Positions 7,193 to 15,661 are shown, numbered from the stretch's first letter. The stretch is 19,463 bases of DNA from Entoloma clypeatum (GCA_963565915.1 CAUXFO010000002.1:1-19463), one strand, 5' to 3'. The notes: generated by a model not told the origin, from the sequence alone. A program made the numbers and translations.

Positions 7193-7737
7193 CTTATCAT
7201 CATCGCCCGCCCAAACACACACACTTCCCACATCACCATCACTATCCCCGCCGTTTCGTGCTTTTGCGTTAAAAAGTCACACCTCGCCATTACACGCGGA
7301 CCCTAGCGTTAAGGGGGACCTCCCGGACTTCAGGGATAAGAAGAGAAACGCTTGGTGCACCCACTATAACTAGCGTTGCCGTTCGAGACACACAGGGAAA
7401 CGTTGAGCCCGTCCCGTGTCGAGGTGACCAAAGGCCGACGCAACTGACCTTCGGGAAAGCTGCTGGCGCGTGTGGCGACTTGGAAAAGAAGGTCGCGCAC
7501 GTCTAGTTCTCAAAAGGTGTTCCAACCTCCGATCTTTTCCCGGATTCGACAGAACCAGCGCGCGTAGGGGTGTTGACCGCGTGGTTTTCATTTTTTCCAG
7601 ATCTTCCTTTATTCGGGCATTTCGGCTGCCTGGGTAAACAGATCGTTCTTTGGGTTTTCTTTTTTAGGTTTTCTTTTTTCGCTTAAGTAGCAGAACAGGG
7701 TCGCGCGCCCGCTACAAAGCACTATTGTTCACACAAC
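7193..7737 (+). other. Untranslated leader of gypsy element
   Basis: This is a 545 bp leader without a credible reading frame on either strand. It contains a short CA-rich tract near 7210-7222 and T-rich runs at 7645-7680. It should include RNA packaging and structure signals, none of which I can define. Confidence 0.5.
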
Positions 7738-8826
7738 ATGGCCGACCACAACGACGACGAGTTCGACAATCCCCTTCCCAATCCCCCTCTCCCTCCTCCC
7801 GCTCATAATCCCGCCGCCCCGCGTCCCAATGGAAGACGACTAGAAATCGCCGCAGACCCCGGCAAGTACAATGGGGCCAAGGCAACATTCGGAGTATGGT
7901 GGACAAAGATGCTGGCATGGATCAGGGTCAATCGGGACCTGTTCCAAGGACAGGAAGAAATTTGCATTGCAGTATGGTCTCGCCTGGAGGGCGCTACAGC
8001 CGGCACCTATGGGGAAACACGCTTGAGGCAGTGCATGGAATCAGAACAATGGCCCACGTTCCAGCAATTAATGAGAGAAGTGACATCAAGATTCCAATCA
8101 GCAACAGAAATAGAATGGGCACGTGCCAAAATCGAAACCTTTAAACAAGGAAACATGCGGGTGGACGATTTTATTACACAATTTGGAACGTTGGTCATCA
8201 AAGGCCAAATTGAGGAAATGCACGGGATATCTCTGCTAGAAAGGAACACCAAGGATTCGATCATACAACAAATGTTTCAGCAGGGAAGACGACAGACCAC
8301 CGTGCAAGACACGAGTGAGGAAATTTTAGCAATCGGAAGAGCAGAGGAAACTTATGCGGCAAGACCGGGCATGAGGACCGGCAACCATTTTGGACAGCAG
8401 AGAACCGGTTGGGGCAATCGGCCCGCAAACCAACAGAATCAGCAGCGACCATTTGGACAACAACAGAACGGGGGGTACCGAGCCCCGCAGCAAAACGGAC
8501 AGCAAGGTCAGGGACGCCGAGATCCCAATGCTATGGAGGTTGATAGAAACCAGCGCCGAGCGCCTGGTAATTGTTACAATTGCGGAGGACAGGGGCACTT
8601 CGCCCGAGAATGCAGACAGCCACAACGCAAGGTGCGAGCGGCTGTGATTGAACAAATCGACGAACATGAGGAAGAAGAAATCTTACGACAAATCACGGCA
8701 AGGCGTCAAGCACGACAAGCCGCAAATGGACCAAGGGGTGTGATTGGCGCGCCTGCGCCGAATCCCAATGGTCAGAACAATGGACAAGCTGCGGGGCAGC
8801 AGGGTTTTGTGAACGTCAACCAGTAA
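7738..8826 (+). CDS. gag: Gypsy Gag (capsid/nucleocapsid) protein
   Basis: This 362-residue frame starts at ATG 7738 (CAACATGG context) and ends at TAA 8824-8826. After a proline-rich N-terminus, residues ~45-200 form the retrotransposon capsid-type region (WWTKMLAWIR, VTSRFQS, ARAKIETFKQG, VDDFITQF). A glutamine/asparagine-rich linker follows, then one CCHC zinc knuckle, CYNCGGQGHFAREC, with C279, C282, H287 and C292, which binds RNA in the particle. The last residues overlap pol in the -1 frame, and the slippery heptamer is at 8802-8808. Length and layout are normal for a chromovirus Gag. Confidence 0.93.
   Translation: MADHNDDEFDNPLPNPPLPPPAHNPAAPRPNGRRLEIAADPGKYNGAKATFGVWWTKMLAWIRVNRDLFQGQEEICIAVWSRLEGATAGTYGETRLRQCMESEQWPTFQQLMREVTSRFQSATEIEWARAKIETFKQGNMRVDDFITQFGTLVIKGQIEEMHGISLLERNTKDSIIQQMFQQGRRQTTVQDTSEEILAIGRAEETYAARPGMRTGNHFGQQRTGWGNRPANQQNQQRPFGQQQNGGYRAPQQNGQQGQGRRDPNAMEVDRNQRRAPGNCYNCGGQGHFARECRQPQRKVRAAVIEQIDEHEEEEILRQITARRQARQAANGPRGVIGAPAPNPNGQNNGQAAGQQGFVNVNQ
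8802..8808 (+). promoter_or_regulatory. Candidate -1 ribosomal frameshift site G GGT TTT
   Basis: GGGTTTT, read G GGT TTT in the gag frame, fits the X XXY YYZ slippery rule and lies 15 bases before the gag stop. Slipping back one base leads into TGT GAA CGT and on without a stop into pol. The gag and pol frames differ by exactly -1. Any downstream stimulatory fold is not obvious by eye. Confidence 0.6.
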
Positions 8827-11800
8827 ATCCCCCGCTGGCTCTGACAAATCGATATGAATGTTTGCCTATAGACTCTTACGTACATAAGGACATTGTAAAA
8901 TCTTGGTTTCAGAAACTTACGGATGCTGCAGTTACGTACAATAAAATACTATTAGACAAACCTAGTAGGAAAGAAAAACCAAAAAAAGATGAATCGGACT
9001 TAGATACACTTGTAAACTATATCATTGGGGAGCCCTCAGAAACGAGGCTTGGTTCGTCCCCTACGGATGAATGCTTAATTCCCTGTTGCAAAGAATCAGA
9101 TAAGTTAACTAGGCAAACGGACTCTATGGGGGAACCATCTTTTATTCGATCCGCTTCTTTGGAAAAGGAGCTTATGATGAGAATCACGCTGGAAACGTTG
9201 CAGGACAAACGCACATTTGATGTTGAAGCATTATTAGACTCAGGGGCGACAGGGATGTTCATAGATCTGGACTTCGCCAAAAGGAACAACATTAAATTAA
9301 GGGAACTACCTTTCCCCATTCGGGTCTACAACGTTGATGGCACGCTTAACCAAGGAGGTTCGATCACGCATGAAGCAGTCATGGCTATGCGGTATAAAGG
9401 ACATGTGGAGATAGCCGTGTTTGAGGCATGCAACCTAGGGAAAGCTAAAATTATTGTTGGACATACCTGGCTGAAACGCCATAATCCAGAAATCGATTGG
9501 GAAAAAGCGGAAATTAAACTATCAAGATGTCCAGAAGAATGTGGCATGCGTCGAACACGTTATTTAAATAAAACTGCAAGAACTAGATGGGGCGGAAGAA
9601 TGGAAGAAGTAGTAGAAGGAAATGAGGAAGAAATGGAGGAGGAAGTAATCCACATGCTCAGGGCAGCTAAAGGAGAACCCTCAGATGAAGTACCAGCAGA
9701 ACAGGTTGTCCCCCGAAAATATCACAAATATCTATCAGTCTTTGAAAAGAAAGCATCGGAGAGATTACCAGTCAGGAAACCATGGGACCACGCTATAGAC
9801 TTAAAACCGGATTTCGTACCAAAGAAGGCCAAAGTCTATCCCCTGTCACCGGATGAAAGGAAAGAAGTATCCGAATTTGTAAACGATCAATTACGCAAAG
9901 GATATATTCGACCTACCAAGTCACCACAAACTTCGCCAGTATTCTTTATACCCAAAAAAGACGGAAAGAAACAAATGGTACAGGATTACCGACACATTAA
10001 CAGCTGGACCGTTCGCAATAATTATCCACTCCCGTTGATTCCGGAATTGATCGATAAATTAAAGGGAAAGAAAAGGTTTACCAAAATGGACCTCAGATGG
10101 GGATATAACAATGTACGCATCAAAGAAGGAGACGAGTGGAAAGCGGCATTCACAACCCCAGATGGAGCTTTCGAACCAACAGTTATGTTCTTCGGATTGA
10201 ATAATTCCCCAAGCACGTTTCAAACTATGATGAACGACATATTTAGAGACTTGATTGATCAAGGAGACGTAGTTATCTATATCGATGATATATTGGTAGC
10301 GACTGAAGGAGAAAAAGGACACAGTGAAATCGTGGAGGAAATTCTAAAAAGATTACGAGAAAACGACTTATTCTTAAAACCAGGAAAATGTTTCTTTGAC
10401 CGAGACGAAATAGAGTTCTTAGGGTTAATTATTGGGAAAGACGGAATTCGAATGGATCCTTCAAAAGTAGACGCTATCAAACAATGGCCGAAACCAACAA
10501 AAGTCAAAGAAGTCCAGTCGTTTCTAGGATTGGCCAATTTCTATCGAAGATTTGTCAAGGACTTCTCTAAAGTGGCAGGGCCATTACATAAATTAACAAG
10601 GAAAGAAACAATCTGGAATTGGAAAGAGGAACAGGAGGAAGCGTTTGATATGCTAAAGAAATTATTTACGGAAGCACCTATATTAGTATCTCCCGATCCG
10701 GATCGGAAGTTGAGAGTAGAATCAGACGCATCGGACTTTGCTACAGGAGCAATTCTATCTATGGAATGCGAGGATGAGAAATGGAGGCCATGTGCCTTTC
10801 TATCTAAAGGATTAAATGACGTGGAACGAAATTACGACGTACACGATAAAGAAATGCTGGGCATAATTCGAGCGCTGGAAGCATGGAGACACCACCTTGA
10901 AGGAGCCAAACATGAGGTCGAGATCTGGACCGATCATAAAAACCTCGAGTACTTCATGCAGGGACGAAAGCTTAATCGCAGACAAGCACGCTGGGCGTTG
11001 TATCTAACACGCTTCAACTTTAAATTAATACACAAAGCTGGCACCTCAATGGGAAAGGCGGATGCTCTTTCGAGAAGGGTCGATCATAGAAAGGGGGTGG
11101 AAAATGACAACGAAGACGTAACATTATTAAAACCGGAATACTTCCACTTGCGAGCAATGGATCGAGGTCACATACTGATTGATGGAGAAGAAAGTAAACT
11201 ATTAAAACGCATCAGGGATGCCAAGGAGTTTGACGAACAAGTGTTGAAAGCAGTGGAAGAGTTAAAGAAAACAAATACCAAAACATTGCGCGCAGATGAA
11301 TGGCATGAAGAGCAGGGACTCTGGTTACATAGAGGAAAGGTTTATGTTCCGAAAAGTCAGGAACTCAGGGAGGAAATAATTAAATTACACCACGACAACC
11401 CAGTTGCAGGACACCCAGGGCAGTGGAAGACCCTGGAATTGGTTACACGTAATTATTGGTGGCCTAGTATTACAAACATGGTCAAAGCATACGTCGAGGG
11501 CTGCGACAGATGTCAACGATCAAAAAACGTGCCTCAACCGCTAGCTGGTAAATTAAAAGCAAACACGGAACATGCAGGACCATGGAAACATGTTACAGCA
11601 GATTTTATCGTAGGACTCCCAGAAGCTCAGGGGTACAACGCAGTATTAGTTGTGGCTTGCAGATCAACAAAGCAATCACACTTTATCAAAACACGCGATG
11701 AAGTCTCAGCAGAAGGATTAGCTAAACTATATCGGGACGAAGTCTGGAAACTTCATGGATTGCCAGAATCATTAACGTCAGACCGAGGACCACAATTTGC

Positions 11801-12743
11801 GGCAATATTTATGAAGGAACTAAATAAAATATTGGGGATCACAACTAAATTATCAACGGCGTATCATCCGCAAACAGATGGACAGACGGAACACATCAAC
11901 CAGGAGTTGGAACAATATCTAAGATCATTTATTTCCCATCGGCAAACAGATTGGCCTGAATGGATGGCAACCGCGGAGTTCGCCTATAATAATAAAATTC
12001 ACACGGCAACTCAGTTTTCGCCGTTCTATGTAAATTATGGGTTTAACCCTAGGATGGGCGTAGAACCTCGGAGGGCAGAAAAGTCAGAACCGGCAAAAGA
12101 ATTCGCAGAGCGAATGAAGAAGATTCATGAGGAGGCGGAAGCGGCGCTAGTAAAAGCACGAGAAGAGATGGAACGGTATGCGAACCTGAAACGGGGTGAT
12201 GCACCAGTTTACAAAATTGGCGACAAAGTTTGGTTATCGACTAAAGACCTGAAGTTGAACCGACCCTTAAAGAAACTTGCCGAACGATGGATTGGACCCT
12301 ATACCATAACCAAAATCATTTCGTCACACGCCGTAGAACTTAAATTACCGAAAACCTGGAAAATCCACCCGGTCATCAATGTATCACGAGTCCAATTATT
12401 TAAGGAACCACTATTTATATCACAAAGGGTGCAGGCACCAAACCCGATAGTTATCAATGGCGAAGAGGAGTACGATGTCGCAAAAGTTATTGACTCAAGG
12501 TTGAAGAGAGGAAAGCTGGAATATTTAGTGCAATGGGAGGGTCTGACTCAGGACCACAACACGTGGGAACCCGAGGATCACCTAGAACATGCCAAGGAAG
12601 CGGTGGAGGACTTCTTTAAATTAAACCCGAATGCACCCCGGCGCTTACGCGCAAACATCTTTGAAGGATTGAAATTTAAACCATATGAAAATTTCACGAA
12701 CACCCCGGACGACATCATATCTCGCCTGGAAGTTGAGATCTAG
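8808..12743 (+). CDS. pol: Gypsy Pol polyprotein (protease, RT, RNase H, integrase, chromodomain)
   Basis: Entered by -1 shift from gag at about 8808, and open to TAG at 12741-12743. The frame has no good ATG near its start; residue numbers here count from the TTG at 8862. The protease motif LLDSGAT has D126. Reverse transcriptase spans ~300-560 with YIDD at 473-476. RNase H follows (ESDAS, DKEML, TDHKNL, KADALSR). Integrase has an HHCC zinc region (LHHDNPVAGHP to CDRCQ) and a D914, D974, E1010 core, giving DD35E. The GPY/F module (WIGPYTI) and a chromodomain at ~1203-1255 (EYLVQWEG, NTWEPEDHL) end the protein. The chromodomain probably directs integration to modified chromatin. I see no stop, frameshift or lost catalytic residue. 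Confidence 0.95.
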   Translation, partial: CERQPVNPPLALTNRYECLPIDSYVHKDIVKSWFQKLTDAAVTYNKILLDKPSRKEKPKKDESDLDTLVNYIIGEPSETRLGSSPTDECLIPCCKESDKLTRQTDSMGEPSFIRSASLEKELMMRITLETLQDKRTFDVEALLDSGATGMFIDLDFAKRNNIKLRELPFPIRVYNVDGTLNQGGSITHEAVMAMRYKGHVEIAVFEACNLGKAKIIVGHTWLKRHNPEIDWEKAEIKLSRCPEECGMRRTRYLNKTARTRWGGRMEEVVEGNEEEMEEEVIHMLRAAKGEPSDEVPAEQVVPRKYHKYLSVFEKKASERLPVRKPWDHAIDLKPDFVPKKAKVYPLSPDERKEVSEFVNDQLRKGYIRPTKSPQTSPVFFIPKKDGKKQMVQDYRHINSWTVRNNYPLPLIPELIDKLKGKKRFTKMDLRWGYNNVRIKEGDEWKAAFTTPDGAFEPTVMFFGLNNSPSTFQTMMNDIFRDLIDQGDVVIYIDDILVATEGEKGHSEIVEEILKRLRENDLFLKPGKCFFDRDEIEFLGLIIGKDGIRMDPSKVDAIKQWPKPTKVKEVQSFLGLANFYRRFVKDFSKVAGPLHKLTRKETIWNWKEEQEEAFDMLKKLFTEAPILVSPDPDRKLRVESDASDFATGAILSMECEDEKWRPCAFLSKGLNDVERNYDVHDKEMLGIIRALEAWRHHLEGAKHEVEIWTDHKNLEYFMQGRKLNRRQARWALYLTRFNFKLIHKAGTSMGKADALSRRVDHRKGVENDNEDVTLLKPEYFHLRAMDRGHILIDGEESKLLKRIRDAKEFDEQVLKAVEELKKTNTKTLRADEWHEEQGLWLHRGKVYVPKSQELREEIIKLHHDNPVAGHPGQWKTLELVTRNYWWPSITNMVKAYVEGCDRCQRSKNVPQPLAGKLKANTEHAGPWKHVTADFIVGLPEAQGYNAVLVVACRSTKQSHFIKTRDEVSAEGLAKLYRDEVWKLHGLPESLTSDRGPQFAAIFMKELNKILGITTKLSTAYHPQTDGQTEHINQELEQYLRSFISHRQTDWPEWMATAEFAYNNKIHTATQFSPFYVNYGFNPRMGVEPRRAEKSEPAKEFAERMKKIHEEAEAALVKAREEMERYANLKRGDAPVYKIGDKVWLSTKDLKLNRPLKKLAERWIGPYTITKIISSHAVELKLPKTWKIHPVINVSRVQLFKEPLFISQRVQAPNPIVINGEEEYDVAKVIDSRLKRGKLEYLVQWEGLTQDHNTWEPEDHLEHAKEAVEDFFKLNPNAPRRLRANIFEGLKFKPYENFTNTPDDIISRLEVEI

Positions 12744-12751
12744 AAAGGGGG
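12742..12751 (+). promoter_or_regulatory. Polypurine tract of gypsy element
   Basis: AGAAAGGGGG lies three bases (TAA) before the 3' LTR and overlaps the last two bases of the pol stop codon. It is the expected plus-strand primer. Confidence 0.7.
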
Positions 12752-12754
12752 TAA

Positions 12755-13042
12755 TGTTATGATCGTATTTTCACTTTTCACTTTATCTTATCTTATCTCG
12801 ATCTTATCTTATCTACATCATATCGTACATGAGGACATCTTATCATTATCGCGCAACATGACGCTGCCACAACGCAGCCTCATGGAATTTACATATATAA
12901 GTAGAGTACTTTCACTTGTATTCGATAGCTTGTTCTCTTGAGATTCCCGCTGGGTCTCTGGGCAATTCAGTTCACTTCACATTTTCCACTTCGTTCTTAA
13001 GTTTGGGCTCGCGACGTCGTTTGACCTAGCGTCGCCTCAACA
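12755..13042 (+). repeat. 3' LTR of gypsy element
   Basis: 288 bp, the same as 6893-7180 by eye, ending CCTCAACA and followed by the GGAAT duplication. Confidence 0.96.
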
Positions 13043-13047
13043 GGAAT
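13043..13047. repeat. Target site duplication of gypsy element, right copy (GGAAT)
   Basis: An exact match to 6888-6892, directly after the 3' LTR, and part of the DNA transposon's left inverted repeat. Confidence 0.93.
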
Positions 13048-13275
13048 AGCTACATTCTCACATGATAATGTGGATCCATTCTCACACAGCACATTATGAT
13101 GTAGATGGAATTATAATGTAGCATCATTCTTGCCCATTCCCTCCTTCTATATCTGTAGATTATCTAATAAATTCCAGGATGGTTAGATTGACCCAAATCT
13201 CTCTGTCAGACCACAGTCAGGTCATATTCTGGCCTCAAATAGCAACATATATACAGAGGCACCACTGATTCCCAG

Positions 13276-13344
13276 CCTAACCTTAACCTAACCCTAACTT
13301 ATCTCTAACCTATCCCTAACCTTTAACCTAACCCTAACAACCTA
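13276..13344. repeat. Interstitial telomere-like tract (degenerate CCCTAA repeats)
   Basis: About 70 bases are made largely of CCTAAC, CCCTAAC and CTTAAC units, that is, imperfect copies of the CCCTAA/TTAGGG repeat used at most fungal telomeres. It lies wholly within the DNA transposon, so it is part of that element and not a chromosome end. Confidence 0.7.
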
Positions 13345-13535
13345 AATCTCTAATAGTGACATTATAATGTGGTAGACACATTATGATGTGGCCAACATTA
13401 TAATGTGGCACATTCTCATGTGGACCTAACCTTTGAAACCTTAATTCCATGACACATTATAATGTGGCAAGGTACCTGAAAACCATGTTTACATTGAAAT
13501 TCCATCAAATCATAATGTACCATGTGAGAAAGTCC

Positions 13536-13595
13536 CCACATTATCATGTGGAAATGTAGCTATTCCTGGGAGACATTATAATGTGACTACAGGGA
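13536..13595. repeat. Right terminal inverted repeat of the DNA transposon
   Basis: The reverse complement matches, at about 54 of 60 positions, the left end formed by 6859-6892 joined to 13048-13073. The shared core includes CCCAGGAATAGCTACATT and CACATGATAATGTGG. Confidence 0.8.
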
Positions 13596-13600
13596 CTATA

Positions 13601-13608
13601 GGTTTGCG
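13601..13608. repeat. Probable 8 bp target duplication of the DNA transposon, right copy (GGTTTGCG)
   Basis: Identical to 6845-6852. See the left copy for the reasoning. Confidence 0.6.
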
Positions 13609-13934
13609 ATGAACGTTGGACACATCCTCCCTCATCCGCACCACTGAATCCCGCCTGCGCACCCTTGCTGTCCACGAACTCTTGCATTGTTGCAACAGGG
13701 CACAAACACATAGAAACTTATAGCACACGGCATCGTCGGCGCGGGAGCAGGGAGCAACCACAAGGGGAAGAGGAGAAGGAAGAGGAGCAGGCGTCGATTC
13801 TCCCTGTCGAGCCCAAACTCACCGCGTCCGGAAGACTTATCCTTTGCCACTTCGTGTTCATAGATAATGCCGGTACGAAAGTACATGTCCATAGATGGCG
13901 CCAAACACAGAGATGGAGGAGAAAGTAACCTCAA
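13609..13934 (-). pseudogene. Continuation of the degenerate gene copy, upstream exons
   Basis: Just beyond the transposon, CGATGAACGTTGG-ACA aligns with CGAT-AACATTGATCA near 15886-15899. Further on, CTTGCAT..GCAA..GCAC at 13681-13703 aligns with 15903-15926, and on the minus strand the VPC-type cysteine motif of the parent recurs. About 55 bases at 13625-13680 have no counterpart. At 13830-13935 a minus-strand exon-like stretch (MYFRTGIIYEHEVAKDKSSGR) ends at a consensus GTGAGT donor. I cannot match it to the parent, so it may belong to another gene. Confidence is moderate near the insertion and low beyond 13720. Confidence 0.35.
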
Positions 13935-14156
13935 TCAAGGCTTGCCGTTGACAAGGATGAGTTCCGAGCTCAGGCTGTACGGAGACTTTCAGGTTTGCTC
14001 ATATCGCGGCTGCTGGTAAGCAGTGACATATTCCGAAATTCTCATTGCAAAACACATATTTGTACACATTTCAAACTGATACTGACGTTATTGTCCATAT
14101 ACGTTTGATTGAATCACCAGTTACTGGATCATCAACCTCTTCTTCGACCACATCTA
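13935..14156. other. Short intergenic stretch downstream of the double beta-trefoil gene
   Basis: I see no gene here. It lies just past the stop of the minus-strand gene and should contain its 3' untranslated region. I see no clear AATAAA-type signal. Confidence 0.4.
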
Positions 14157-15469
14157 TCACGCAAGGCGAATGAAAGACCAAGACTGAGCAGGAGCATGAT
14201 GAAGGGAAACATGTGCGCCGTTGTCAGTAATGTTGGGTACTGCAAGGTTGTTGATGCCAAGTATATCAGCGCCAGTCAAGATATTGACCGCAAAGTTGGT
14301 GGGTCCGTTGAGGGCGGGAAGGTCTTTACTGAGAATTCTATAATCGTAAAAATCAGCATTGCCGGTGACGCAGACGGTCAAGAGACTTCGCACTGGTAAG
14401 AGTCATTGGTACCGGGGACATTCTTGATAGTGAAAATCTGGGACTGTGCCGCCGCACCACCCCGGCCGATAAGGCGTCTTGCGTTATGCAGATATATGGG
14501 ATTTCCCTCATGATTGCGGTTGAGGAAGCGAATCTGAGCAGCGTTGGTGTTCTGGAAGCTCCAGAGGCCAGTGTTTCCGTTCCGTGCAAGTTGCCACTGT
14601 GTAGACCAAGTGCATCAGCATGGGGAACCAGCGGACGAAGTGTCATCTCCTACCCTCTGGTTATCTACGGCCTGTTGTGGCCTGCCCCGAGCTAACGGAT
14701 CTAAGCAGGAAGAAGTCAGCATAACGCTGCAGGCGAATGGAGAGAGATGTAGGCGTACCATTACCCCCCACTGCATCGTCAAGGTGAAGGTAAGTTTGCG
14801 TCGTGTTGTTGCGAATAAAGTAGGTGCCGGGCTGCAAAGTCACAGGAAAGAGAGCAGGAAGAATGAGATACCAAATCTGGGCATCATCAATGTCGTCCTT
14901 TTCCTGCAGAACGGCAGTGTGGATGCCTCCTGCTGGTACAAAAGCGACTGCGTGTGTTGCATCGTCGGCGGCGGGAGGGTTGTCGTTTGCAGAAGTGAGG
15001 AGTCTACAATCATACAGTCAACATTTGATATCGCGCAGACGGTCAAGAAACTTCTAACTGGAAGCCATCGCCAACAGGGTGGATGATGAAGTGCTGAATT
15101 TGGGGCGCAGGTTGGCCAATGAGCTGTGCATCGGGCTGAAAGTTTCCACCGGCCAGCGGCCCTGTGGTAATATGGTTCGCATTGCCGTTGAGAGTGACCT
15201 GAAAGCTTTTCTGCCACTCCTGTTGGTCCCGAGGCACGGCGAGCCACTGTGTTGATAAAGTGCATCAGCATGGTATGCCGCCAGCGGAGGAAACTCATCT
15301 CCTACCCTCTGGTTAGGCAGGTTCTGCCATATCCCGGCCCCAACTACGAAGAAGTCAGCATAATGCTGCAGACGAATAGAGACAACATAGGCGTACCATT
15401 TCCATTGTTCGTCAACTCAAGGACGGTGTTTGTCTCCTTATTGAGGATCGCATAGGTGACAGCTTGCAT
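14157..15469 (-). CDS. Tandem beta-trefoil (ricin-B-like QxW) protein, 322 aa, seven exons
   Basis: My model has exons at 15469-15397, 15343-15306, 15246-15059, 15003-14765, 14700-14654, 14596-14394 and 14337-14157, totalling 969 bases: 322 codons plus TGA, with no internal stop. All six introns are GT-AG and 53-64 bp; CTGAC or CTGAT branch-like sites are visible in introns 1, 2, 4, 5 and 6. The protein has two similar halves. Domain 1 (~1-153) opens TYAILNKETNTVLEL, with QRW at 36-38 and QIW at 142-144. Domain 2 (~154-322) opens GTYFIRNNTTQTYLHL, with QRW at 194-196 and QSW at 314-316. QxW motifs and this length per half fit ricin-B/CBM13-type beta-trefoils. No signal peptide is seen, so it is probably cytosolic, as are many mushroom lectins. 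Carbohydrate binding is inferred; a trefoil protease inhibitor (mycocypin type) is an alternative. The exon 3-4 junction is the least certain. Confidence 0.78.
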
Positions 15470-15526
15470 GTTGTGAGATATAGAGACTCAATTTCGAGGA
15501 TGAGGAGATAGAGAGAAATCATAGAA

Positions 15527-15534
15527 TTTATGTA
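15527..15534 (-). promoter_or_regulatory. Possible TATA-like box of the double beta-trefoil gene
   Basis: On the minus strand TACATAAA lies 58 bases before the ATG at 15469. The single-trefoil gene has its TATATAA at almost the same distance from its ATG (57 bases). The sequence is a weak TATA match. Confidence 0.33.
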
Positions 15535-15661
15535 TCTTGGAAATCGGGGATATCCGATTCAGAGGGATTTCGATTGGACCCCATTTCGGAGGATGGTCGG
15601 GAAAGTGGACCATGAGGCTTGCAAGATGAGCGATGGTGGCCGATGCCGGTGGCTTGTGGTG

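Larger units (their letters stand above)
6893..13042 (+). mobile_element. Ty3/gypsy LTR retrotransposon (chromovirus), complete and apparently intact
   Basis: A 6150 bp element with 288 bp LTRs (6893-7180 and 12755-13042) in which I see no difference, flanked by GGAAT. Its order is gag with a CCHC knuckle, then protease, reverse transcriptase, RNase H, integrase and C-terminal chromodomain, which places it in the chromovirus branch of Ty3/gypsy (Metaviridae). Both reading frames are unbroken, catalytic motifs are present, and a plausible frameshift signal and self-priming site are retained. Of the mobile elements here it is the youngest-looking and the best candidate for present-day activity. 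It lies inside the inverted repeat of a DNA transposon. Confidence 0.96.
13048..13600. mobile_element. Non-autonomous DNA transposon (MITE-like), main body and right end
   Basis: With the left piece at 6853-6892 this makes an element of about 593 bp. It ends in a long inverted repeat (right copy 13536-13595), has no coding sequence, and carries many copies of a 14-16 base palindrome of type CACATTATAATGTGG (near 13359, 13377, 13395, 13409, 13453, 13537 and 13573, plus looser ones at 13090 and 13110). Repeated short palindromes near the ends are typical of transposase-binding subterminal repeats. The flanking GGTTTGCG pair suggests an hAT-type 8 bp target duplication, but the outermost 5-6 bases are not well inverted, so the exact ends and superfamily are open. 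Confidence 0.75.

Noticed and set aside
13276..13344. A true telomere or chromosome end
   Set aside because: The repeats are degenerate, only ~70 bases long and enclosed by the inverted repeats of a transposon, with host genes beyond.
13043..13600. CRISPR-like or satellite array because of repeated palindromes
   Set aside because: Spacing is irregular, copies are inverted-symmetric, and the whole lies between terminal inverted repeats, which fits a DNA transposon.
13665..13928. 87-codon plus-strand ORF
   Set aside because: Low-complexity Glu/Arg-rich translation, antisense to a better splice-bearing minus-strand stretch.
14845..14884. A 40-base GT...AG intron in the double-trefoil gene
   Set aside because: Its removal breaks the frame into domain 2, whereas reading through keeps a continuous frame. 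It is kept as coding linker and noted as a finding.
14544..15086. 180-codon plus-strand ORF
   Set aside because: It is antisense to exons of the double-trefoil gene, whose spliced frame is strongly supported.
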